Positions 8,996-21,306 of a stretch of DNA of 64,000 bases are shown here, in pieces. Within the stretch, counting starts at the first letter, position 1, and each line of letters starts with the position of its first letter. This DNA is from Klebsiella pneumoniae (GTDB taxonomy: Bacteria; Verrucomicrobiota; Verrucomicrobiia; Limisphaerales; SXTU01): NCBI GenBank assembly GCA_943330855.2, contig CALQJI020000001.1:117612-181611 (forward strand), read 5' to 3'. The notes below the pieces were generated by a model, which had not been told where the DNA came from, ran no database searches, and was given only the letters and a program-made list of their open reading frames with translations. The translations under genes and the position numbers were made by a program.

Positions 8996-9175
8996 CAGTC
9001 CGGGAAGTTCCCCAGTCCGTCAGGAAAGCTCCCCAGTCCGTCAGGGAAGTTCCCCAGTTCGTGAGGAAAGTTCCCTTGTCCGTGAGGAAAGTTCCCTTGT
9101 CCGTGAGGAAAGTTCCCTTGTCCGTGAGGGATGTTCCCTGGTCCGTGAGGGATGTTCCTCAGTCCGTGAGGGACC
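8996..9175. repeat. 21-bp minisatellite (about 8.5 units) upstream of eno
   Basis: Units are close variants of GTCCGTGAGGAAAGTTCCCTT, three consecutive ones being identical. Each unit contains a small dyad GGAA-AG-TTCC. Because 21 is a multiple of three, all frames stay open and a chance minus-strand heptapeptide repeat (GNFPHGQ type) appears. There are no unique spacers, so it is not CRISPR. The rest of the 8814-9333 gap shows only the eno promoter. Confidence 0.92.
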
Positions 9176-9233
9176 GGGGCTGGTGGGGGAGGAAAATGCT
9201 CACTGGCCTGATAAATCCTCCTTGCCTCGCCAC

Positions 9234-9261
9234 TTGACGGCTTTTGGCACCGCCCTAGACT
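9234..9261 (+). promoter_or_regulatory. Sigma70-type promoter for eno
   Basis: TTGACG (9234-9239) and TAGACT (9256-9261) are 16 bp apart and 72 bp upstream of the eno ATG. It lies just downstream of the minisatellite. Confidence 0.6.
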
Positions 9262-9300
9262 GCCGCCTCTTTCCGGCTGACCGGATCGCCCAGCTCCTAA

Positions 9301-10626
<1,326 letters not shown>

Positions 10627-10654
10627 CCCTGGACCAAATCTCTGAACCAGCCCC

Positions 10655-10686
10655 GGGGCGGTCGCGCGACCGCCCCGTTGCTTTTA
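10655..10686 (+). terminator. Rho-independent terminator of eno
   Basis: A perfect 22-bp palindrome, GGGGCGGTCGC paired with GCGACCGCCCC, is followed by GTTGCTTTT. It starts 28 bp after the eno stop codon. Confidence 0.85.
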
Positions 10687-10887
10687 CTGGATAAGCTCCC
10701 GCTGCCTCCCCTGCCCTACCCAGCGGCGCGGCGACAGACGTGAATGGGGAACGTGGCGAAGAGTTCGATCGCCCGCGCGGCAAGGGCGCAACCTCGCCGG
10801 CCGAGATGGGACGAAAAAACGTGGAGAAGGGACTTGCTAACGACCGGGCCGTTCCCCATAAATTCGCCGTCCAAAACACGACACTTT

Positions 10888-11118
10888 ATGGCCGACCTCG
10901 CTAACAAATACGAAAACAACGTCCTCGGGAAATACTTCGTGGACAACCAGTGCATCGACTGCGACCTGTGCCGCGAGACGGCCCCGGAGAACTACACCCG
11001 CTATGACGACGGCGGCTACTCCTACGTGAAGAAGCAGCCCGAGACGCCCGAGGAAGAGGCCCAGTGCAAAGAGGCCAAAGAGGGCTGCCCCGTGGAAGCC
11101 ATCGGCGACAACGGCTGA
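10888..11118 (+). CDS. Ferredoxin, single [4Fe-4S]-type
   Basis: A 76-residue electron carrier. CIDCDLC supplies Cys22, Cys25 and Cys28, and CPVEAI supplies Cys67 followed by Pro, the classic single-cluster pattern. An additional Cys60 lies in the intervening KK/EE-rich loop, as sometimes seen where a disulfide or alternate ligand is possible. The acidic surface (many Glu/Asp) suits a soluble redox protein. The ATG at 10888 begins the conserved chain; upstream in-frame codons are Arg/Pro-rich and lack family features. No redox partner gene is adjacent. A terminator follows 22 bp after the stop. Confidence 0.93.
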   Translation: MADLANKYENNVLGKYFVDNQCIDCDLCRETAPENYTRYDDGGYSYVKKQPETPEEEAQCKEAKEGCPVEAIGDNG

Positions 11119-11140
11119 GCCCGCCACCGCTTTTCAAGCG

Positions 11141-11177
11141 AACACCCGCCTGCGCCAGCCGGCGGGTGTTTTGCTTT
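11141..11177 (+). terminator. Rho-independent terminator of the ferredoxin gene
   Basis: AACACCCGCC and GGCGGGTGTT pair perfectly around a 10-nt loop and are followed by TTGCTTT. Confidence 0.85.
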
Positions 11178-11182
11178 CCAGC

Positions 11183-11325
11183 CGTGCAGGTGTGCAGGTG
11201 AGAAAACGGGGAAGCGAGCCGGCGGGCAAACACTTCGACTCCCGCAGCACCCGCTCACTTTTTCGCTCTCCCACTTTCCCACGTTCCCACTTTTCCACCG
11301 GCTCGCCTTCCCGCCTGGTCACCTC
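11183..11325. repeat. Imperfect inverted repeat with 8-bp units
   Basis: GGTGAGAAAACGGGGAAGCG on the left matches, as an imperfect reverse complement, CGCCTTCCCGCCTGGTCACC on the right. The interior has units such as CACTTTCC-CACGTTCC. The right arm overlaps the end of cinA. Similar in style to 8094-8200. Confidence 0.6.
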
Positions 11326-12578
11326 ATCGCTCGCCGCAACAGCTCCAGCGCCTGGAGCGCGGTCACATACTTGAACGTCTCGCGGTCGTAGCGGTTTGTC
11401 GGGTTGACGACCTGCGTGCCGCTCGCGGAAGCCAGCGCGATGAAGACGGTCCCCACCGGCTTGTTGGAACCGTCGCGGTTGGGTCCGGCAATGCCGGTGA
11501 CTGCTAGTGCGAAGTCCGCACCCGTCCTTGCCCGCGCGCCCTCGGCCATCTCGCGGGCGACCGCCTCACTCACCGCACCGTGGGCCGCGAGCGTCTCCGC
11601 GCGCACGCCGAGAAAGTGCTCCTTCGCCACGTTGCTGTAAGTCACCAACCCCGCGAGGAACACGGCGGACGCGCCCGCCACGTTCGTCAGCCGGTTCGCG
11701 AGGAAGCCGCCGGTGCAGGACTCGGCCAGCGCGAGCGTCTGTTTCCGCTCGGTGAGCCGGCGCACGAGGACTTGCTCCAACTCATCATCGCCCTCGCCGA
11801 AGATGTGTTCACCCGCCAACTCGTAAACAATGCGCGCGGCCTCGGCCACATCCGCGTCCGCCCCGCAGCCACGGGCCACGAAACGCACATCCACCGCGCC
11901 CGTGTGGGCGCAGTAGCCGAGTTCGAGGCCCGCGTCCATCAGCGGCTTGAGCGGCCCGGCGATGCGTTCCTCCAAGTAAGATTCCCCGATGCCCACCGTC
12001 CGCAGCGTGCGGCAGACGAAGTCCGTCTCCAGCGGCAACTGCGCGCGCAGCAGGGGCGCAACTTGGTTCGTGAACATCGGGCGCAGCTCGCGCGGCGGCC
12101 CCGGCAACATTACGAGCCAGCTCGCCTTACCACCGGCGCGGAACGGGTTCGGGCTGACGCGCAGCGCAAGGCCCGGCGCAGTGCCGTGGGCGTTGGGCAA
12201 CACCAGCGCGCCGTCCGGGACCATCGCCTGCACGCGCGTGCTGGTGGGCATGGGGCGGTTGCGCTGGGCGAAGAAGCCTTCAACGTGCGCGACGATGGCT
12301 GGGTCTTCGCTCAACTTTCGCCCGAGCAAGGCCGCGATGCGGTCGCGCGTGATGTCATCGGAGGTCGGCCCCAGTCCGCCAGTGGTGATGATGAAGTCCG
12401 CGCGGCCCAACGCCTCGCGGACGGCTTGCTCGATGTCGTCCGCCGTGTCCGCCACGCCAACCTGCCGGTTGACGACGTAGCCGAGGTCCGCGAGCTGGCG
12501 GCAGAGCCACTGCTGGTGCGTGTTTAGGACGCGGCCCAGCATCAGCTCGCTACCGGTGTTGATGAGTTCGAGGTTCAC
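11319..12578 (-). CDS. cinA: CinA-family nicotinamide-nucleotide amidohydrolase / competence-damage protein
   Basis: CinA proteins combine an N-terminal molybdopterin-binding-like domain (here residues 1-170, with LELINTGSELMLGRVLNTH and FIITTGGLGPTSDDITRD) that can act as ADP-ribose or NMN-linked pyrophosphatase, with a C-terminal PncC-type NMN deamidase domain (about 255-415, LALAESCTGGFLANRLTNV and AVTGIAGPNRDGSNKPVG). All hallmark motifs are present; 419 residues is normal. The GTG at 12578 was preferred to the ATG at 12614 because that ATG lies inside a dispersed repeat and adds 12 unrelated residues. The gene follows the ROK gene, with a 64-bp repeat between them. Confidence 0.95.
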   Translation of the reverse strand: MNLELINTGSELMLGRVLNTHQQWLCRQLADLGYVVNRQVGVADTADDIEQAVREALGRADFIITTGGLGPTSDDITRDRIAALLGRKLSEDPAIVAHVEGFFAQRNRPMPTSTRVQAMVPDGALVLPNAHGTAPGLALRVSPNPFRAGGKASWLVMLPGPPRELRPMFTNQVAPLLRAQLPLETDFVCRTLRTVGIGESYLEERIAGPLKPLMDAGLELGYCAHTGAVDVRFVARGCGADADVAEAARIVYELAGEHIFGEGDDELEQVLVRRLTERKQTLALAESCTGGFLANRLTNVAGASAVFLAGLVTYSNVAKEHFLGVRAETLAAHGAVSEAVAREMAEGARARTGADFALAVTGIAGPNRDGSNKPVGTVFIALASASGTQVVNPTNRYDRETFKYVTALQALELLRRAMR

Positions 12579-12604
12579 GGAGGGAAAAGTGGCAACGCAT
12601 CCTC

Positions 12605-12668
12605 GTAGTCGCAACCTTTAGGTTGCGAATCGCCAACGGCTGACGCGCAGGCTAAAGCCTGCAACTAC
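12605..12668. repeat. Two-hairpin GTAGTCGC repeat, copy A
   Basis: Bounded by GTAGTCGC and the inverted GCAACTAC. Inside are two mini-hairpins, GCAACCT-TT-AGGTTGC and GCAGGCT-AA-AGCCTGC. The right end carries the TAG stop of the ROK gene. Copies B and C are at 15214-15279 and 53944-54007. Confidence 0.92.
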
Positions 12669-13588
12669 GCAGCCTTTGAGTTCGCCAGCAACAGCGCCCC
12701 TACTGTCACCGCATCCTCGCCCAAGCCCGCCAGCACCACGCGCGGGCCGGGGGCGAAGGCTTCCATCACGTAGCGGGTCAGCGCCGCCGCCACCGCTGCG
12801 CGCCACGGTTCGCCCACGAGCGAAAAGCCGCCACCGAGCACGATGACTTCCGGGTGCATGAGCTGCGTGACGTGCGACAGGCCGAACGCGAGGTCGTCGG
12901 CCACTTCGTCGAGGATGCGTTGGGCGAGCGCGTCGCCCAGCGCCAGCCCAGGAGCGAGGGCGCGGGCCTCGCCGCGGTCGGCGTCGGCGGTGAGTTTCGA
13001 GAGGGGACTCCACGGCTCGCGCTGGCAAGCCTCGCGGATTTTCCGGTCCACGGCCCAGCCGGCGCAGCGCTGCTCGATGGTGACGCCGGACTTGTCCAGC
13101 CGCACATGGCCAATCTCCGCCTCGCCCGGTTTCGCGCCGTGATAGATGCGTCCGTCCACGACCAGCCCGCCGCCCACGCCGCTGCCGAGCGTGACGTAGA
13201 ACACCGGGTTGCAGCCCACGCCCGCGCCGCGCAAAGCCTCGCCGAGCGCGGCGGTGTTCGCGTCGTTGTCCACCGTCACGGGCAGGCCGGTGAGGCCGCG
13301 CAGCCAGTCGCCAATGGGAAATTCCGACCAGCCTTCAATCTGGTGCGAGCAACAGATTTTCCCCGTCGCCACGTCCACCGGCCCGCCGAAGCCGACGCCG
13401 ATGGCCGAAGGCTTCGCGAGCTCTATCAGCTCCGGCAACGCGCCGGCAATCTGCTCGCGGATGCCCGCGCCGCCGCGCTGCTTGTCCACCGTGAAGCGCC
13501 GCCGCACCGTGATGCGCGCGTCCGCGTCGCCCGCGACGAGTTGCAGCTTGGTGCCGCCGATTTCGATGCCGAGAAAGGTGCGTTGCAC
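12665..13588 (-). CDS. ROK-family sugar kinase (glucokinase-like)
   Basis: An ASKHA-fold sugar kinase or ROK protein of 307 residues, predicted to phosphorylate glucose or a related hexose. The ATP phosphate-1 motif GIEIGGTKLQLV, the substrate region VTVDNDANTAALGEA with the catalytic Asp, the phosphate-2 glycine loop VTLGSGVGGGLVVDGRIYHG and EIGH are all there, and there is no DNA-binding head, so it is an enzyme rather than a repressor. The usual zinc-binding CxCGxxGCxE cluster is reduced to a single cysteine (EQRCAGWAVDR). Its stop codon is supplied by a dispersed repeat. The specific sugar cannot be read from sequence. Confidence 0.88.
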   Translation of the reverse strand: MQRTFLGIEIGGTKLQLVAGDADARITVRRRFTVDKQRGGAGIREQIAGALPELIELAKPSAIGVGFGGPVDVATGKICCSHQIEGWSEFPIGDWLRGLTGLPVTVDNDANTAALGEALRGAGVGCNPVFYVTLGSGVGGGLVVDGRIYHGAKPGEAEIGHVRLDKSGVTIEQRCAGWAVDRKIREACQREPWSPLSKLTADADRGEARALAPGLALGDALAQRILDEVADDLAFGLSHVTQLMHPEVIVLGGGFSLVGEPWRAAVAAALTRYVMEAFAPGPRVVLAGLGEDAVTVGALLLANSKAA

Positions 13589-13634
13589 GGCAGGAGTTCA
13601 CCGGCGGGGTGGCGGGAATGCACGGAGAAAAGTT

Positions 13635-13712
13635 TGCCCGCGAATCACGCGCATCAGCGCGCATGGGAACGTGCGCTCGGCATTCGCGTTGATTCGCGGG
13701 CACTCCCCCGTG
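13635..13712. repeat. Inverted repeat, GCCCGCGAATCACGCG family, copy 1
   Basis: Ends TGCCCGCGAATCACGCG and CGCGTTGATTCGCGGGCA are near-perfect complements. A second copy is at 49851-49931. It sits between the divergent ROK and DUF1501 genes; no promoter is obvious in the rest of the gap. Confidence 0.85.
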
Positions 13713-13802
13713 GCGGCGACGCCCTCGTCGCCGGGAGGTGGTCGCAACCACGGAGCGGAATTCCCCTTTGACCCATCCCGCCCGGCTGCCTACGTTCGCC
13801 CG

Positions 13803-15209
13803 ATGCCAGCCGCCTTGCCGCACTTCAGCGAGCATCGCCACGCGTTCACTTACCTGAACCCCCGCGTGCGCGAGGGGCTGAACGTGTCCAGCCGCCGCTC
13901 GATGTTGAAGGCCAGCCTCGCGGGCCTCGGCGGCTTGACCTTGCCGGAGTTGCTACGCGTCCGCGCCCAAGCCGCCGCGACGGGCCGCGCGATGGGCAGC
14001 AACAAGGCCGTCATTCTCCTCTGGATGGCCGGCGGTCCCAGCCACGTGGATATGTGGGATCCCAAACCCGACGCGCCCGCCGGCTATCGCGGGCCCTTCA
14101 AGACCATTTCCACCAAGCTCCCCGGCGTTCACCTCTGCGAGCATCTCCCGAAGCAAGCCGCGTTGATGGACAGGCTTACCATCATCCGCTCGATGGATTG
14201 CCGTGGCAGCAATCATCAGCCGAACATGGTGATGCAGACCGCCAACGTCCTCGCCGAGCCGCGCACGAATCCCGAGGCGAAGATGTATCCCGGCTTCGCG
14301 GCCATCGTCGCGAAGCATCGCGGCGCGAACCAGCCGGGGATGCCGCCCGCCGTGCATCTGAACGTCCGCGACCGGACGCACTTCGCGTGGGCCGGCTACC
14401 TCGGTCAGAAATACAACCCCTTCATCGGCGACAACGTCAGCCAGCTCTTTCAACTCCCCGGCGAACTCACGCTGGACCGCGTGCGCTCCCGCCAGTCGCT
14501 CGCGCAGCAAATGGATTCGCTCCGGCGCGACGTGGACAACTCCGGCTCCGTCGAGGCCCTCGACCGCTTCGGCCAACAAGCCTTCGACCTCGTCGCGGGC
14601 GGGCAGGCACAGGCCGCCTTCGACCTGACCACCGAGCCGCAACGCATCGTGGACCGCTACGGCCCGCACGACTGGTGTCGGAAGGCGTTGCTCGCGCGAC
14701 GACTCGTCGAGCGCGGCGTGAGCTTCGTCACGCTGGACCTCAGCAACCACTCCGCCTCCGGCACCTGGGACACACACGGCGACAACATCCCGCCCTACGG
14801 AGGTATCTGGAGCGGGCTGCGACCGTTGCTGCCAGTCTTCGACCACCTCTTCAGCGCGCTCGTCACCGACCTCGGTGAGCGCGGGATGCTGGAGGATGTG
14901 CTGGTCATCGCGATGGGTGAGTTCGGGCGTTCGCCGCAAATCGGCACGCAAGGCAGCACTGACGGGCGCAACCACTGGCCTTACGTCTCCTCCATCACCC
15001 TCGCCGGCGGCGGCTTCCGCCACGGTCAAGTCATCGGTTCCACCGACCGTGATGGCGGGCAAATCGCCTCCCGCGGGCTGACGCCCGGCGACCTCGCGGC
15101 GACGATCTTCCACCACATGGGCGTGCCCGTGGACGTGACCTACGAAGACCACCAGCGCCGCCCACGCTTCGTGGTGGAGCACGGCGAGCCGATTCGGGAG
15201 TTGGTGTAG
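13803..15209 (+). CDS. DUF1501 domain protein with twin-arginine signal
   Basis: A 468-residue protein of the DUF1501 (alkaline-phosphatase/sulfatase-like fold) family that is abundant in Planctomycetes and Verrucomicrobia. The N-terminus SSRRSMLKASLAGLGGLTLPELL is a Tat-type signal, so the folded protein is exported. Family marks include LLWMAGGPSHVDMWDPKPDA, CEHLPKQAALMDRLTIIRSM, VIAMGEFGRSPQI and GRNHWPYVSSITLAGGGF, which carry the metal-binding-like Asp/His residues. Such genes usually pair with DUF1549/DUF1553 genes; none is next to it here. The substrate is unknown. The ATG at 13803 begins just before the Tat motif; the long upstream open frame lacks family features. Confidence 0.92.
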   Translation: MPAALPHFSEHRHAFTYLNPRVREGLNVSSRRSMLKASLAGLGGLTLPELLRVRAQAAATGRAMGSNKAVILLWMAGGPSHVDMWDPKPDAPAGYRGPFKTISTKLPGVHLCEHLPKQAALMDRLTIIRSMDCRGSNHQPNMVMQTANVLAEPRTNPEAKMYPGFAAIVAKHRGANQPGMPPAVHLNVRDRTHFAWAGYLGQKYNPFIGDNVSQLFQLPGELTLDRVRSRQSLAQQMDSLRRDVDNSGSVEALDRFGQQAFDLVAGGQAQAAFDLTTEPQRIVDRYGPHDWCRKALLARRLVERGVSFVTLDLSNHSASGTWDTHGDNIPPYGGIWSGLRPLLPVFDHLFSALVTDLGERGMLEDVLVIAMGEFGRSPQIGTQGSTDGRNHWPYVSSITLAGGGFRHGQVIGSTDRDGGQIASRGLTPGDLAATIFHHMGVPVDVTYEDHQRRPRFVVEHGEPIRELV

Positions 15210-15213
15210 TGCC

Positions 15214-15279
15214 GTAGTCGCAGGCTTCAGCCTGCGCTTCAGGTTCGGGGAACATTCGCAACCTGAAGGTTGCGACTAC
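15214..15279. repeat. Two-hairpin GTAGTCGC repeat, copy B (opposite orientation)
   Basis: Bounded by GTAGTCGC and GCGACTAC, with the same two mini-hairpins as copy A but in swapped order (GCAGGCT/AGCCTGC, then GCAACCT/AGGTTGC). It fills the space between the convergent DUF1501 and sucD genes. The TAG stop of sucD lies inside its right end, and the DUF1501 stop is 5 bp before its left end. Confidence 0.92.
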
Positions 15280-16175
15280 ATCATCTTCAGAAGCGTGTCC
15301 GCCATGTCGCTGGGCGTGACGGCGATGCCGATTCCAGCGGCTTTGAACGCGGCGATCTTCGCTTCCGCCGTGCCTTTGCCCCCGCTGACAATCGCGCCCG
15401 CGTGACCCATACGGCGTCCCGGAGGAGCCGTAGCCCCCGCGATGAAACCGGCGACGGGCTTGGTGCCGTGCTTCGCAATCCACTCGGCAGCTTCTTCCTC
15501 CGCACTGCCACCGATCTCACCAATCATGATAATGCCCGTCGTCTCCGGGTCGGCCATGAAGAGCTGGATGACGTCGAGGTGCGAAGTGCCGTTGACCGGG
15601 TCGCCACCGATGCCGACGCAGGTGCTTTGGCCGACGCCGCGGCTCGTGAGCTGCCACACGGCCTCGTAGGTCAAGGTGCCGGAGCGCGAGACGACGCCGA
15701 TGCTCCCCTTCTTGTGGATGTAGCCGGGCGCAATGCCGATGCGGCACCCGCCGTGCGAGTCCTTGCCCGTGCCGGGCGTGACGACGCCGGGGCAGTTCGG
15801 GCCGATGAGCCGGGTCTTGCTGCCGAGCATCGCCTGCTTGGCGCGCACCATGTCGCGCACGGGGATCCCTTCGGTGATAGCGACGACGAGTTCGAGCCCC
15901 GCATCCACGCCTTCGAGAATCGCGTCGGCGGCGAAGGGCGGCGGGACGAAGACAGCGCTAGCGGTCGCGCCGGTCTGCTTCACGGCGTCCGCCACGGTGT
16001 CGAAGATGGGCACCTTGTGGCCGCCGTGCTCGAAGAATTGGCCGCCCTTGCCGGGCGTGACGCCAGCGACAAGTTGCGTGCCGTAGTCCAGGGAGAGTTT
16101 GGCGTGGCGCGCACCGAATTCACCGGTGATGCCTTGGACGAGGAGTTTGGTTTGCGGGGTGACTAGAATGGCCAT
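15276..16175 (-). CDS. sucD: Succinate-CoA ligase (ADP-forming), alpha subunit
   Basis: With SucC, converts succinyl-CoA to succinate with substrate-level phosphorylation in the TCA cycle. At 299 residues the chain matches the family: N-terminal Rossmann CoA-binding part ([24 protein letters not shown]), [12 protein letters not shown] and the phosphohistidine region [17 protein letters not shown] with His258 in the place of E. coli His246. It is 29 bp downstream of sucC on the same strand, so the pair is co-transcribed, probably with gltA upstream. The stop codon lies within a dispersed hairpin element. Confidence 0.98.
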   Translation of the reverse strand: MAILVTPQTKLLVQGITGEFGARHAKLSLDYGTQLVAGVTPGKGGQFFEHGGHKVPIFDTVADAVKQTGATASAVFVPPPFAADAILEGVDAGLELVVAITEGIPVRDMVRAKQAMLGSKTRLIGPNCPGVVTPGTGKDSHGGCRIGIAPGYIHKKGSIGVVSRSGTLTYEAVWQLTSRGVGQSTCVGIGGDPVNGTSHLDVIQLFMADPETTGIIMIGEIGGSAEEEAAEWIAKHGTKPVAGFIAGATAPPGRRMGHAGAIVSGGKGTAEAKIAAFKAAGIGIAVTPSDMADTLLKMM

Positions 16176-16204
16176 GGGAAAGTGAGTGTTGAGTTTATGG
16201 CCGG

Positions 16205-17410
16205 TTACTTCGCGACGGCGGCAACCACCTTCTGCGCGGCGTCGGCCATGGAGTCGCCGGTGATGAGCGTGAGGCCGGATTCGGCCAGCGTCTTCTTGCC
16301 GGCAGCGACGTTGTTGCCTTCGAGGCGGACGACGAGCGGGAGCGTAAGGCCGGTTTCCTTCACCGCCGCGACGATGCCGGTAGCAATGACGTTGCAGTCC
16401 ATGATGCCGCCGAAGATGTTCACGAAGATGGCCTTCACCGCCGGGTCGCTGAGGATAATTTTGAAGGCCGCCGTGACTTGATCCTTGCTCGCCCCACCGC
16501 CGACATCGAGGAAGTTCGCGGGGTTGGCACCGTAGTGCTGGATGATGTCCATCGTGGCCATCGCAAGGCCCGCGCCGTTGACGAGGCAGGCAATGGAACC
16601 GTCGAGTTTGATGTAGTTGAGGTTGAACTTGCTCGCCTCGATTTCCAGCGGCGATTCCTCGGCGAGGTCGCGCATGGCTTGGATGTCCTTGTGGCGATAG
16701 AGCGCGTTGTCATCGAGGCTGACCTTGGCGTCCACGGCCACGAGCTGGTCTTTGCCATCGGCCCCTTCGACAATGCAAAGCGGGTTGATCTCCAGCATCG
16801 CGGCGTCGGCTTCCCACCACGTCTTGTAAACACCGGCGAGGAGCTTGGCGCACTGGCCGGCGAGCTCGCCCTTGAGGCCGAGCGCGGCGGCAATCTTTCG
16901 GCCCTGCCACGGCTGGAAACCCAGCGCGGGGTCAATCTGCTCCTTCACGATTTTCTCCGGAGTCTTCTCGGCGACTTCCTCAATGTCCACGCCGCCCTCG
17001 GTGCTGGCCATGACTAGCGGGCGGCTCGTGGCGCGGTCGAGCAGGACAGCGAGGTAAAGCTCCTTCTTGATGTTTGGTGCGCCTGCGACGAGCAGCGTGC
17101 TGACGAGGCGGCCTTCCGGCCCGGTCTGCTTGGTGACGAGGACGTTTCCGAGCATGGCGGTGGCAAGCACTTCTGCTTCGGCAGCGGTCTTGCACAACTT
17201 GACGCCGCCCTTGAAGCCACTCTTGAAGGTGCCTTTGCCGCGGCCGCCCGCGTGAATCTGGGACTTCACGACGAGCATCTTGTGCCCGGCAGCGACGAGT
17301 TTTTCAGCGGCCGCAAGCGCCTCGGCGGGCGTCTTGCAGACTTCGCCATCGGGGACCGCGACCCCGTATTGCTTGAGGAGTTGTTTGCCTTGGTATTCGT
17401 GGATGTTCAT
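16205..17410 (-). CDS. sucC: Succinate-CoA ligase (ADP-forming), beta subunit
   Basis: The nucleotide-binding partner of SucD. The 401-residue chain has the N-terminal [17 protein letters not shown] motif, an ATP-grasp domain with [17 protein letters not shown], and the C-terminal ligase domain with [15 protein letters not shown] and [18 protein letters not shown], all typical. Nothing is truncated. It is 74 bp downstream of gltA and 29 bp upstream of sucD, all on the minus strand. Confidence 0.98.
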   Translation of the reverse strand: MNIHEYQGKQLLKQYGVAVPDGEVCKTPAEALAAAEKLVAAGHKMLVVKSQIHAGGRGKGTFKSGFKGGVKLCKTAAEAEVLATAMLGNVLVTKQTGPEGRLVSTLLVAGAPNIKKELYLAVLLDRATSRPLVMASTEGGVDIEEVAEKTPEKIVKEQIDPALGFQPWQGRKIAAALGLKGELAGQCAKLLAGVYKTWWEADAAMLEINPLCIVEGADGKDQLVAVDAKVSLDDNALYRHKDIQAMRDLAEESPLEIEASKFNLNYIKLDGSIACLVNGAGLAMATMDIIQHYGANPANFLDVGGGASKDQVTAAFKIILSDPAVKAIFVNIFGGIMDCNVIATGIVAAVKETGLTLPLVVRLEGNNVAAGKKTLAESGLTLITGDSMADAAQKVVAAVAK

Positions 17411-17484
17411 TTCGAAAATTGTAGATTGGGTTTCAGCAAGCAGGGCGGACTCATCGCCCAGCCTGTCAGCAAAGGAGTGTCGTC

Positions 17485-18624
17485 TTAACGCTTTTCAACA
17501 GGGACGACCGTGAGCCCGACCGGTCCGATGTATTGTGACTCGGGGCGGTAGAGTCGGTTGTCGGCGAGCTGCTCGAGGACATGGGCCGTCCAGCCGCTCG
17601 TGCGCGAGATGGCGAAAATGGGCGTGAAGAGGTCGGTCGGGATGCCGAGCGAGTAATAGACCGTGGCGCTGTAAAAATCCACGTTCGCATGCAGGCTTTT
17701 CTTCGTGAGCATCAGTTCGGCGATGCGCTCGGACATCTGAATCCACTTCGGCTCACCAAGCTGGCTGCTGAGAATCTGAGCCATGCGCTTCAGGTGCGGG
17801 GCGCGGGGATCGAGCACTTTGTAGACACGATGACCGATGCCCATGATTTTTTTCTTCTGCGCGAGGGCCTCGGCCACCCAACCGTCCACCTTCTCCAACG
17901 AGCCGATCTCATGAAGCATCTTGATGACGCCTTCGTTTGCGCCGCCGTGCAACGGTCCCTTCAGCGTGCCGATGGCGGAGGTAATGGCCGAATACATATC
18001 CGACAACGTGGCGATGGTGACGCGCGCGCTGAAGGTCGAGGCGTTCATCCCGTGATCGGCATGGAGCACGTAGCACACGTCCATCGTGGCTTCCATGTCC
18101 TTGGTCGGCGCGGTGCCGTTGATCATCCAGAGGAAATTCGCCGCCTCGCCGAGCTTCGCGTCCGGGGCGATGAGCGACAGCCCTTGGCGATTGCGGTGGA
18201 AATAGGCCGTCACGACGGGCACTTGCGCCACAAGCCGGAGCGCCTTGCGCCGCTGCGAGTGCTGCGAGTCGTCTTCGCTCGCGGTGTCGAAGCAACCGAG
18301 CGCCGACACCGCAGTGCGGAGCACGTGCATCGGGGGCGTGTCCTTGGGCAGCTTGCAGATGATGTCAATGACGCCCTGAGGGATGTCGCGAAACTGGGCG
18401 AGCGTCTCCTTCAGATCGGTCAATTCCTTCGCATTCGGAAGGTGATTGTGGTGGAGCAGATGGACGACCTCCTCGTAAGTGACCTTGCCCGCCAGTTCGT
18501 TGATGTCATAGCCGCAATAGATCAACTGACCAACGTCGCCACGGACATCGCTGAGGCGGGTCTGGGCGGCGATGACGCCTTCAAGTCCTTTGCTGAATGT
18601 GGCTGCTGCCGTAGGTGTGCTCAT
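17485..18624 (-). CDS. gltA: Citrate synthase
   Basis: Condenses oxaloacetate and acetyl-CoA to citrate, the TCA entry step. A 379-residue type II-like short form (compare CitZ/CitA of Gram-positives). The catalytic residues are present: His226 in [12 protein letters not shown], His265 in MGIGHRVYK and an Asp in the [16 protein letters not shown] region near residue 315; [13 protein letters not shown] is also typical. A good sigma70 promoter sits 43-71 bp upstream of the ATG. It lies directly upstream of sucCD, giving a small TCA operon. A methylcitrate synthase role cannot be excluded, but no methylcitrate-cycle genes are nearby. Confidence 0.96.
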   Translation of the reverse strand: MSTPTAAATFSKGLEGVIAAQTRLSDVRGDVGQLIYCGYDINELAGKVTYEEVVHLLHHNHLPNAKELTDLKETLAQFRDIPQGVIDIICKLPKDTPPMHVLRTAVSALGCFDTASEDDSQHSQRRKALRLVAQVPVVTAYFHRNRQGLSLIAPDAKLGEAANFLWMINGTAPTKDMEATMDVCYVLHADHGMNASTFSARVTIATLSDMYSAITSAIGTLKGPLHGGANEGVIKMLHEIGSLEKVDGWVAEALAQKKKIMGIGHRVYKVLDPRAPHLKRMAQILSSQLGEPKWIQMSERIAELMLTKKSLHANVDFYSATVYYSLGIPTDLFTPIFAISRTSGWTAHVLEQLADNRLYRPESQYIGPVGLTVVPVEKR

Positions 18625-18666
18625 GCTTCAGAGTTTCGGGGATGTCGTTTAGAAAATCGTGGGACG

Positions 18667-18695
18667 AATCTAGGTAGCACTCAAAGTCGGGTCAA
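18667..18695 (-). promoter_or_regulatory. Sigma70-type promoter for gltA(-sucCD)
   Basis: On the minus strand TTGACC (18695-18690) and TAGATT (18672-18667) are separated by exactly 17 bp, 43 bp upstream of the gltA ATG. Confidence 0.65.
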
Positions 18696-18813
18696 CGGAT
18701 TTCAAAGTTCAACAGCGTGCTGGAATGAATTCATCACCGGCGAGCACCGCAGCGCCGATTCAGTGCGGTAATTCACCCACGACCACGCCGGGGTTGAGAT
18801 TGCGACTGCGCGC

Positions 18814-21300
<2,487 letters not shown>

Positions 21301-21306
21301 GGGAAA

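Noticed and set aside
8996..9175. CRISPR array
   Set aside because: Units are directly adjacent with no unique spacers.
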